Source: Mesaphorura yosii (lineage: Eukaryota > Arthropoda > Collembola > Poduromorpha > Tullbergiidae). From it: a stretch of 64,000 nt of DNA. Within the stretch, counting starts at the first letter, position 1; every line of letters begins with the position of its first letter. Location of the stretch: positions 56,803 through 120,802 of the forward strand of contig WIXG01000242.1 of the NCBI GenBank assembly GCA_009869945.1, written 5' to 3'. This document shows, piece by piece, positions 1 through 8,523 of the stretch. The notes beneath the pieces were generated by a model. That model had not been told where the DNA came from, did no database searches, and saw nothing but the letters and a program-made list of their open reading frames with translations. The translations under genes and the position numbers were made by a program.

Positions 1-1
1 A

Positions 2-196
2 GATTTGGTGCGACAGAAGGATTACGAAATGGAGCATGGTATCTTGACAATTGACGGGGGCGGTGACAGCAATAACTCGGGATTTACTCTTCCAAGAAAA
101 GGTCAAGAGAAGTCAACATCAAGCTGTGCGGGGAATGGAAAAGAGGGAAGAGGCGGATCGAATGGAAGTGGAACGAAGAAGGGATGCTTAATTTAA
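2..196 (+). CDS. 3' end of an unidentified protein-coding gene (partial)
   Basis: An open frame runs in from the left edge and ends at TAA 194-196. The visible tail is hydrophilic and rich in Gly, Ser and Lys, and ends Lys-Lys-Gly-Cys-Leu-Ile. The cysteine is third from the end, so this is not a CaaX prenylation box. No domain is visible and I do not recognise the protein. The low-complexity tail could be the end of a last exon; it could also be chance coding, since only about 64 codons are seen. Confidence 0.35.
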   Translation, partial: DLVRQKDYEMEHGILTIDGGGDSNNSGFTLPRKGQEKSTSSCAGNGKEGRGGSNGSGTKKGCLI

Positions 197-495
197 CTCA
201 TCTTGCATCTAGGCCTGGAGAATAATGACTACATAATTTGACTTATGAATTTTAGTGAGGAATTCGGTAGAACTGGAGCCTGTTTTATCTTAAGGACAAC
301 TCTTTTAATAACTTGTTAAAAGGGTCATTCGGTCGTTACTTAGTGTAAATTGATTAGTGCCATATTAATTTTGAACTGTTGTGGAGTTGAGTCGTTCGAA
401 TAAATGACTGTCTTCATATTATGTTCGGGTTGGCTGTTTAATTATTATAACTTGAAGACTCACGCAATATTACAGAAACTAAGTTACGAATATTC
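197..495. other. intergenic, convergent 3' ends
   Basis: AT-rich sequence between the stop of the partial plus-strand ORF and the stop of IDS1 on the minus strand. It probably holds both 3' UTRs. Nothing else is visible. Confidence 0.5.
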
Positions 496-1851
496 TTACT
501 TCTCTCTTCTGTAAAGTGCATCAATCACATTTAAGAAAGGTTCTTGGGGAATTGACAGTGGCAGGGAGTTGATTTTTGTCAATATTTCATTTCTCTCGTT
601 GTCTTCATGTTTGTAAAATAATTCTTCAAGCGCCAAATCATCGTAAATACTCTTCACCACGTACTCAGCTGTACCGCTTGGTTGGCCATAATGTTTTTGC
701 AGCATTAGAATTTGCGATTTCGAAGCCAATTGGAGCGCCTTCACAATTAGCCAGGTCAGCTTCCCGTCCCGTATGTCTGTACCCACTTTCCCGGTGATTT
801 CCGGATCTCCGTAGCAGTCCAAGAAGTCATCTTGAATTTGGAATAATTCACCGATTCTCAGTGTAATATCTTCCATATCATTTAAGCACTCTTCGTCGTC
901 AATTCCGACCTGCAATTAGCAATTCGTAACTATTCGCGTTTAGCACTGTTTCAGACGACGTTTCCGACATAAGACTGGTGAGTTTCTTACACGAATAAAC
1001 GCATTCGCCACGGGCCAGACAAATGTATAGTGGCTGGTCTTGTATTTCACGAGCGCCTTGTACGTTGCTACGGTGAACCTGAACATGAGGCATGAAAACC
1101 ATGAAATTAACATTCAGACAGTACATCACACTTCTCGATCATTGTCCCTTACATCCTGAAATTCGGCCTTCCATCGCCAGAAACTTTCAGATCCAACGAC
1201 TCCCCGAGGGCGGTGTTCAGGCAGCTCTTATGTGTATATTCCATAAACTTCAAGAAGTAATGTTGTTCGGAGAAATATTTGAATATGATGTAGTTTGCAA
1301 AATGGCCCATTAGGAATGTGTCATTAATAGCTCCTAACCCAACATCATCGCGTTTGTACCAACATGGCATTCCGCGTCTCGTCTCTGAACGGTCCATAAT
1401 GTCGTCTGCTATCAAAGCACTAGCTTGAAACTGCCGAACAAAAGTCAAAGGAATTGAGTGCGGGTTGCGGCTAAGTAAGTAAGTTGAGTGTAATGTGTGA
1501 TGGCTTACAATTTCAATCATCCAACCGCTAACATAGTTCAGAAAATCCTCCTCCTCAGTACGCTCGTGTTTCAGGCTTCGATACATGAAGATGCTGAGGT
1601 ACGCCCTGCAAAATATTAGTGGGATAAGGAGAACTTTGACCCAGGTCGGCTGAGACGCACACACGGACTCACCTCGTTTGTTTCCCGAACGGAACATTTC
1701 TCTCCAGCACGTCCACAAGTTTATGAACTTTATCTGAAATGTCTTTAAATTTAGGCTCGCCCAAAATGTCATTCAGAAGAATTTGCCACACTCGCTTAAA
1801 TTCTGCCTCCACCTTCTTATATTCCTCCTTAACTTTCGCTACGGTACTCAT
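496..1851 (-). CDS. IDS1: farnesyl/geranylgeranyl-diphosphate-synthase-like prenyltransferase
   Basis: Trans-isoprenyl diphosphate synthase, which condenses IPP with allylic diphosphates. Five exons: 1673-1851, 1509-1605, 1153-1430, 991-1078, 496-909, giving 351 aa, the usual FPPS length. The first Asp-rich motif is ADDIMDRSETRRG with both diphosphate-binding arginines. The second is QDDFLDCYGD. The Lys and Arg of the N-terminal substrate loop are kept (VPFGKQTR). The residues five and four before the first motif are Ser-Ala, where vertebrate and insect FPPS normally have Phe-Phe. In avian FPPS, shrinking these residues lengthens the product, so geranylgeranyl or longer products are possible (inference). 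The usual GQ of region III reads GE (LGESLDL). It is the downstream member of a tandem array with IDS2 and IDS3 and lies head-to-head with the terpene synthase, with about 1.5 kb between starts. A TATA-like box and initiator lie upstream. Confidence 0.9.
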
Positions 1852-1940
1852 TTCAGAGTTTCAAGTGCTTGGTGACGAAGGACAATTGAAATCAGTAATC
1901 AGGCGACAAAGCGAATGAATCTCGCAAGTGAATTATCTCG

Positions 1941-1976
1941 ACTGATTTGAGGTGGTGAGCCGCATGACTTTATATC
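1941..1976 (-). promoter_or_regulatory. TATA-like box and initiator of IDS1
   Basis: On the minus strand GATATAAAG (rc of 1968-1976) is followed about 30 bases later by TCAGT (rc of 1941-1945), a good match to the arthropod initiator. The IDS1 start codon is about 90 bases further on. Spacing fits a focused core promoter. This was found by eye only. Confidence 0.5.
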
Positions 1977-3260
1977 AGAATCCCGATTGTGATTAGGGAA
2001 TACCTAATTTCTGTGTTTATAATGTGCATTTTAATGACTACGTGTCAGGATTCACGGAAACATCGTAAACAACGCAATAGAAAATAGAACCGTATATTCC
2101 CCAAAGCGAGTTCGCCAAACTTCCCATACTATTCAGTTGATACGGTCTACAGACGCTGTTGAAGTTTTCATCTTCGATAAGCCATCCGACCTGAAAGTTT
2201 CCACTACTAACCATAAAAATGAATGGGTAATTTGCAGAGACAGATAAAAAGCCATGAGAAAAAATTAATTGTAATGTCTTTACTCCAGCTTTTAAGCCAG
2301 TCTTCACGACGTCACCTACTTGCGCCAGTGGCGATTCTGGTTCAAGAGGGCACAAATTTTGAAATTGCACAGTGTACAATTGAAGCGTTTTGAGTCATTT
2401 TAATGATATTCAATACAATAATGTAAATTGCGAAACTGCTTGTTGATCAATGGTCGTCGGACGCACTTTTCGTGAAACATTGTTTCAACAAAAACCCGAA
2501 AGACCCGAATGCTTTTGTTTTTGTCTTCCTAGATCTTATCAGGACCAGGTGTGTGGGAAGGCTCTAATTACCTTAACTCGAACATATTATTAATTACATT
2601 ATAAGTGTGAAAATCACAGGTTGTGTTTGAAGAAATTAGTAATTCAAAGCGTGGCAAAATGACTTTGACCTTCGGATTGCTGAAACTTGAATGGAAGGTT
2701 GGCGTCGGGCAGATTATTCCAGGCCTTCGGGCTCTGGCATTCGAAAATATTTACTCGATAATATTTGTTTTTGCATGGCTCTTTGGAAAATTTAGAATCT
2801 CCAAAATACACAAAACCAAACTCCGTGGATTCTCTGCATAATTTATTGAATTTACTGAAGCCGCAGTTAAGGGCTTGAGTGTGTCTCAATAGTCATAAAT
2901 ACACGTGGAATGTTTATGACGAATTTATGCTCCTGTTTTCCGCGTTAGGCTCATAAACATTGACCATCTAACATCCTGGAGGATTTCTAAAGAAGTTAGA
3001 AATCTGGAGATTGGCGAAGGCGAGGGATTTGAGTGGTTCTTTGGATTACGAAATGTTTACACACCCCCAAGTTGTACCGTAAATTCGCAATACGGCAGTA
3101 AACACTTTGGTGATTGCGAATTCTGAAATTCTCGCACATAAACCATAAACCATCGCCAGCAACTGTGCTGGGCGCTACACATGGAGCTCGTTGGTGGATA
3201 TTAAGTGCTTGCTAAAGTCGCACACGTGTGTTTAGTAGTAAAGTAACTTTCCATGAGACT
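1977..3260. other. intergenic between IDS1 and TPS
   Basis: Divergent upstream region shared by IDS1 (left) and TPS (right). I see no conserved gene. One minus-strand ORF at 2644-2889 carries a phrase like the end of non-LTR reverse transcriptases (listed separately). Another at 2038-2379 (113 codons) has no recognisable feature. Confidence 0.4.
2644..2889 (-). repeat. possible decayed non-LTR retrotransposon fragment
   Basis: The minus-strand frame contains SPKAWNNLPDANLPFKF. This resembles the C-terminal signature of many LINE-type reverse transcriptases (W-N-x-L-P followed by a hydrophobic/Phe-Lys segment). No catalytic YxDD block or other RT motif is visible nearby, so at most a short relic remains. 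Low confidence: the match is one short phrase. Confidence 0.2.
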
Positions 3261-3263
3261 TGT

Positions 3264-3285
3264 TTATATAATACACTTTATAAAC
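3264..3285 (+). promoter_or_regulatory. TATA-like elements upstream of TPS
   Basis: TTATATAATA and TTTATAAAC lie about 125-145 bases before the chosen TPS start codon. Either could position transcription. A five-codon upstream ORF (ATG 3349 to TAA 3366) sits in the predicted leader and might lower translation. Confidence 0.4.
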
Positions 3286-3409
3286 TTGGGACATCATCCA
3301 TATTTGCCACATTTCACGTCGTTGGACTTGCAAGTATTTTGTACTCAAATGAACAAGTTTGTCTAAAATAACATTTCTGAACAAGTTGCGGACTTTGAGG
3401 CAGTTCAAT

Positions 3410-4630
3410 ATGGGTGACAGCACACCAACCGTGAACAAAATTCAGCCAACCATATTTTCGCTCCCGGAAGTGTCCAGCGATGACCTGGAAATAGAAACAA
3501 TCTCTGACTCCGACGTGAAATTCGTTCATTTCATCCTGCGAAACACTTCTGACGACGGAGCGATCCTGCGCGGAAGGATTCCGATGATGCGTCCACCCGA
3601 GAGCTATAAGCTTCCAGACCCCCAAGCCCTGCAAGTTGGAGTGCAATGGGTCGAAGACTGGATGCTGAAGAATATACTGCTTCGGAAGCACGAAACGGAA
3701 AAGCTGGCCAAGAGTCGCCAAATTGCGCAGGATTTGTTCATTCTCTTCGCGTTCTGCGTGCCCGAGCAATCCCTGGCCGATGAGCAAGTTTACAGGCTGA
3801 TAGCGGGACTTCAGCTCATCTTCGTCGTGGATGACATCATCGAGGAAACGAATCTGCTAGGAAGAAATCAATCTATGGGCATGCTGGCTGCAAATTACAT
3901 TGATCAGGTGTTGAAGGGAAATCACGAGTTCAATCCGGACGAAAACGTGTTCCCATCGCTGAGGAAGGCCGCAAGAGCAGGGCAAGAGCTGATCAAAAAG
4001 GCGCAGGAGTACTCGCCAGATTTTCATTCAAGAAGTGTCCACTTTGCGAATGCCGTGAAGGAAACGTATTTTGGCGTGTACTTGCTGCAAGTGGCTGATG
4101 CAAAACCTGTCGACGCACTGGTGGCTTCAACTTCTGGCGAGGATGGTGATGAAAGAATGTCAGAGGACATTTTTGTCTACTTGAGACGAGCAGACGCTGC
4201 CGGGCTCCCGGCCATTGAAATCGCGCTCTATGCTAAAGAAATTAACTTACCAGCAGAAATTCGCGACAATCTCTTCTTCAAGAAGTGTTTGGAGGTTGTG
4301 CAAGAGACTGTTGGCCACCAAAATGATTTACTGGGATTGGAGAAGGATATCAATAATGACGAATGGAACATTGTCTTGTTCAAGGTAAAAAAGTACGGAA
4401 TTCCAATGCAAGACGCTTTTCAAGCGGTGATTCAGCTTGTGGAGAAATTAATGAAGGAGTTTGTGTATTTAAAGTCAAGACTTCTGAGACTTTACCCGGA
4501 CAATGAAGATCTGGAAGAGTTTTTTGAGATTGTGAGCTCCATTCTGGATGCGAATGGATATTTGCTGCTGTACACCGAGAGACATGGCGACTTGCGGTCA
4601 GCGTTCACGAAACTCCAGGCTCGAGCCTGA
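3410..4630 (+). CDS. microbial-type class I terpene synthase, intronless
   Basis: A 406-aa protein in one exon. Class I terpene synthases ionise a prenyl diphosphate through a Mg2+ cluster and cyclise it. The Asp-rich motif DDIIEE is at residues about 141-146, in the context FVVDDIIEE. The diphosphate sensor appears as VYLRRADAAGLPAIE (Arg about 259-260), as in bacterial and fungal enzymes. The NSE/DTE-like motif is NDLLGLEKD at about 305-313. The NSE Ser/Thr is Gly and the final Glu is Asp, so metal binding may be atypical. The C-terminal Arg-Tyr pair reads Arg-His (YTERHGD). Residues about 230-255 look like an acidic loop insertion. The start is the first ATG in frame; the frame stays open upstream without another ATG. 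Lack of introns between intron-bearing prenyltransferases, plus the microbial motif set, suggests lateral acquisition. It ends 112 bases tail-to-tail from IDS2, with AATAAA at 4700-4705. Confidence 0.85.
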   Translation: MGDSTPTVNKIQPTIFSLPEVSSDDLEIETISDSDVKFVHFILRNTSDDGAILRGRIPMMRPPESYKLPDPQALQVGVQWVEDWMLKNILLRKHETEKLAKSRQIAQDLFILFAFCVPEQSLADEQVYRLIAGLQLIFVVDDIIEETNLLGRNQSMGMLAANYIDQVLKGNHEFNPDENVFPSLRKAARAGQELIKKAQEYSPDFHSRSVHFANAVKETYFGVYLLQVADAKPVDALVASTSGEDGDERMSEDIFVYLRRADAAGLPAIEIALYAKEINLPAEIRDNLFFKKCLEVVQETVGHQNDLLGLEKDINNDEWNIVLFKVKKYGIPMQDAFQAVIQLVEKLMKEFVYLKSRLLRLYPDNEDLEEFFEIVSSILDANGYLLLYTERHGDLRSAFTKLQARA

Positions 4631-4742
4631 ATTTCGTCGTCCATTATTCTTTAATCCTTAACTTGTCTTTCTTAAAGGCAACAAACTTAATAATATGTGA
4701 ATAAATTGGATTACTGCTAAAAACCTTTTACTATGCTAATTT

Positions 4743-6075
4743 TTATTTGTCTCTTCTGTAGATGGCATCCAGCGCATTTAAAAATGGTTCCTGCGGAATT
4801 ACATGAGGCAGAGCTTTAATGTCTGCCACTATTTCCAGTTGTGTCGCGTATTCATGCTTGTAAAACGTCTCATCGATTCCAAGTTCGTCGTAAATCCGCT
4901 TTATCTCACTTTCCGAGGTACTGGGAGGCTTTCCATAATGCTTCTGAATAGTATTTATCTGAGACTCGGACGCCAAGCTAAGTGCTTTCACAATCAGCCA
5001 TGTCAGTTTCCCGTCTCCGATGTCCGTGCCAACTTTGCCAGTGATTTCTGGATCTCCGTAGCAGTCCAAGAAATCATCCTGGATTTGGAACAGTTCACCA
5101 ATTTTCAGAGTGATTTTTTCGACCGCGCTATGACAGCCTTCATCTTCGATTCCAGCCTGGAATTTAGACAATTCAACCTCACTTTCTCACTGATTTTGTT
5201 CTTCCTTTCGCTTACCCGAATCAATGCATTTGCAACGGGCCAATGAAATGTATAGTAGCTAGTCTTATACTTCACCAATGCTTTGTAAGTGGATTCAGTG
5301 AATCTGTGGAAGTCAACACCCGGTCACGTTCACGCCAATTCAGATTATTAAAGAGCTCTCAGGAAATGATCACCCACTTGCTAAAATTGGATGTTCCCTC
5401 ATTGGCCATTTTCAAGTCTAGCGATTCCCCCAAGACGGTGTACAGATTGTTGTACTGATAAGCCTCCAAGAGTTTCAGCATGTAATCTTTGCCAGAGAAG
5501 TATTTGAGCATTATATAATATGCAAAGTGGTCCATCAGAAACGCATCATTCACAGCCTTCATGCCGATGGCGGCGTTCTTGTACCAGCATGAGATTCCTC
5601 TTCTCGTTTCCGATTTATCCATGATGTCGTCCGCGATCAATGCTCCAGCCTGCAGCTGGTTGACAAATGAAGGTATAAATCACCTTATTTATTGAAATTA
5701 TTTTACTTGTTCATATCAGGCGACGTCAACTTACAATTTCTATTATCCATCCACTGATGTAGTTCAGAAATTCATCTTCCTCAGTGCGTGACGGCTTCAG
5801 GCTCTTGTACATGTAGACGCTGAGGAATGCCCTGGAAAAATAGCAATCACTGGTAAAGTTAGTCTGGATTCTTGCCAAAGGCTTAGCTTTTACCTGGTCT
5901 GTTTTCCATGCGGAACGTTTTTCTCGAGAACTTGGACAAACCGGTCGACACTGCTTCGAACTCCTTTCAAATCGGGATCATTCGATAAATCATCGAGAAG
6001 TTTTGCCCACGTCTTTCTAAATTCTACTTTGATTTTCTCAATTCCCCGTCCATCACCTGTGGAATTCTTACTCAT
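4743..6075 (-). CDS. IDS2: farnesyl/geranylgeranyl-diphosphate-synthase-like prenyltransferase
   Basis: Five exons: 5894-6075, 5735-5831, 5378-5655, 5216-5303, 4743-5156, giving 352 aa. Exons 2-5 have exactly the same lengths as in IDS1 (97, 278, 88, 414 nt) and the same phases, so the two are tandem duplicates. Motifs: ADDIMDKSETRRG and QDDFLDCYGD, both complete. The chain-length gate before the first motif is Gly-Ala, again small, which predicts room for products longer than C15 (inference). Region III reads LGESLDL. The exon 3 donor is GTGGGT; a nearby GTGATC would create a stop. An alternative in-frame ATG lies ten codons upstream at 6105, but the chosen start matches IDS1 better. Confidence 0.88.
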
Positions 6076-6178
6076 GATTGAGATTTCAGAAGGTGCCCAA
6101 AACAATTTTCGTAAAATAGCTTTTGTGTATCAAGAAACATTCATGAATGAATAAACGACCGTGAGCTCCCTGTCTAGT

Positions 6179-6186
6179 CTTTATAG
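6179..6186 (-). promoter_or_regulatory. TATA-like box of IDS2
   Basis: The minus strand reads CTATAAAG (rc of 6179-6186), about 105 bases before the chosen IDS2 start codon. No clear initiator was seen at the expected distance. Confidence 0.4.
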
Positions 6187-6983
6187 TAGCACTGATGATG
6201 TAATGAATTTTATCAGGAATTCTGCAGGTAATTTCATTTTGATGATTTAAATGACTTTTTTTATGCTTCCTGCTTGTTTTTCACAATCATTGAGTTCGTA
6301 AAAATGTTATTAACACATAAAACGAGAGGCGCTTGCTTGCGTAAGACCATTCTTCTTCTTGTCTATCCTACACGAAGACGAAAGGCCCAGATTCTTCCAT
6401 GTCTCATTAACCTGGAGTAGAAATCACTTTCCATCGTTGATGTTGATGTTCTATCGTGAATTTCTTTTTACAATTAACGTGCTAATTGAGTGGATTTTCA
6501 CAAGACTCAACCAGGCTCGGGAAGTACAAAGAGTCGTGAAACATGGGAAGCACTTAAATTTAATGTCGCTGTCCTTTTGCTTAGCATTTAATCGATGAAT
6601 AATTTTGACAATTTGTAACGCGCATACTATAATTGCTATACTATAGTTCCTTCTGCACTTGCACACATGATTTCCCGAAATTAAAGATGAAGGCGAGTTT
6701 CATTATTCATAAAACATCGTGTAACGAAATGTAGAAATGTAGCTGCGTGCCTGAATGCAGCATAAACTTCGCACTTTCCTTTCACATGACCGACCACGAG
6801 CCCATAAAGTATCTTTCCTGTCGTTGGCGTATTCCAAAATATCACAAACGGGATTTATGGAACACTTGAACATGGATCATTTATGGGTGTGCATTGTATT
6901 TATTGCAATCGTTCATCTCAGAACAGAGATGACCAAACACGACATAGAATTTACTGTATTAACAAAACAAATCTGCGGAAATT
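6187..6983. other. intergenic between IDS2 and IDS3
   Basis: AT-rich spacer between the IDS2 promoter region and the IDS3 stop codon. ORFs here are short and unrecognisable. Nothing further seen. Confidence 0.4.
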
Positions 6984-8263
6984 TTATTTCTCTCTTCTGT
7001 AAATTGCGTCCACAACATTCAAGAACGGTTCCTGAGGAATGGTGGGTGGCAACGACTTAATATCCGTCAATATTTCCAGTCTCGCCGCGTCCTCATACTG
7101 GTAGAACAGTTCTTCGATTCCAAGATCATCATATACGCGTTTCACTTCTTCCACTCCGACAATGGTTGACTGTCCGTAATGCTTTCGAAGAGTTTCTTCT
7201 TGTGTACTCGATGCCAGTTCAAGTGCCTTCACGGCCAGCCATGTGATCTTCCCGTCTCTGATGTCACGTCCAGTAGGTTTGCCCGTTATCGCCAGTTCTC
7301 CGTAGCAGTCCAGGAAATCATATTGAATTTGGAACAACTCTCCTATTTTCAATGTAATCCTCTCCACAATGTCCAGAGTAGCCTGACCGTCAACTCCAGC
7401 CTGGATGGAAGCGAGGAGTGGAATAGTCTTAATTGTAAGGCCTTTGTCTAATCTGTGCTTACTCGAATCATCGCCGCTGCAACGGGCCCAAAAAATGTGT
7501 AATAGCTTGTCCTGTACTTGACCAAAGTCTTGTAAGTCGATTCAGTGAATCTGTAATTCAAGTTCAACTATATTGCTTCAGTTTTAAAGCAAAAAACGCA
7601 TTCATGTACTCGTACTCTTACTTGCTCAAATCCGGTGCTCCGTCTCCGCCCAGCTCCAAGTTCAACGACTCTCCAAACATTGTGTTAAGTCCATTATCTC
7701 GAAAGAGCTTCACAAGCTTCAAAAGATAATCTTTCCCAGCAAAGTACTTGAATGCGGTGATGTATGCGACGGTTTCCAACAAGAATGCGTCATTAATTGC
7801 ACTCAGCCCGACGTCCGGATGTCGGTGCCAGCAGAGCGTGCCATTGACGTCGCTCCTGGTTTCAGAATCGCTCATAATGTCAGTAAGCATCGCGACACTC
7901 GTTTGCAGCTGAAAATCAACAAAATGATACGGTTAAACGTATTCGGCATAATTTCAAACAATTTGGATTAGAATTTTGATTCGGTTAGGACCTTACCATT
8001 TCTATGATCCAACCAGTAACGTAGTTTAAGAAATTGTCCTCTTCCGTGCGGTTTGGTTTCAGGGTTCGGTATACATAAATGGAGAGAAAGGCTCTCGTCT
8101 GCTTTTCATGTGGAACATTTCTCTCCAGAACTTTTTCCAGCCAATTGATGGTGTACCGAATATCGTGGAATTTCGGGTCACTCAAAACCTCATCCAGAAT
8201 CACACTCCAAGCGTTTTTGAACTCCGCTTCCACTCGTTTGATTTCTTCTTTGCTGACGTTCAT
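6984..8263 (-). CDS. IDS3: IDS-like protein with both Asp-rich motifs altered
   Basis: Third tandem prenyltransferase paralogue, 352 aa, in four exons: 7997-8263, 7622-7908, 7463-7550, 6984-7400. The intron between exons 1 and 2 of IDS1/IDS2 is absent. All frames are open and all splice borders are GT-AG. The first Asp-rich motif reads LTDIMSDSE (DDxxD reduced to TDxxS). The following Arg-Arg-Gly is replaced by Arg-Ser-Asp-Val-Asn-Gly with three inserted residues. The second motif reads QYDFLD, so its first Asp is Tyr. Region III is GESLNL instead of GESLDL. Ordinary IPP chain elongation is therefore unlikely. Insect terpene synthases derived from FPPS-like ancestors also depart from these motifs, so a changed prenyl-diphosphate activity is possible (inference). 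The alternative is a silent or regulatory pseudo-enzyme. The start is the first ATG; the upstream frame is open but lacks one. Confidence 0.85.
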
Positions 8264-8325
8264 GTTGAGGGATTGAGAAGAGGTTTTGTTTTGATTCTGC
8301 TGTTCCACAGTTCACAGACAGCCTC

Positions 8326-8334
8326 AATTTATAG
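8326..8334 (-). promoter_or_regulatory. TATA-like box of IDS3
   Basis: The minus strand reads CTATAAATT (rc of 8326-8334), about 65 bases before the start codon. All three IDS paralogues have such a box, so IDS3 appears to retain promoter structure. Confidence 0.4.
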
Positions 8335-8523
8335 ACTGAAAATCGCAATTAGCATACAAATATTTGTTATTTATTTTATCCGCATGTTCGTCTTGGATCA
8401 TTAATTCACTAATGGCATGAACTTGGGAGTCCCAAGACTTTCCCAAGCATCAAATTAGTGTAGACATGAAGTTCTTGAGCGTGAGAGACAATAAAAATTA
8501 TTTTTCCTTATTTATCCATTTAT

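Noticed and set aside
2038-2379. 113-codon minus-strand ORF between IDS1 and TPS
   Set aside because: No family resemblance and no splice or promoter support; kept only as part of the intergenic description.
3410-4630. TPS as bacterial contamination
   Set aside because: It is flanked on both sides by intron-bearing animal genes in one continuous sequence, with TATA-like and AATAAA signals.
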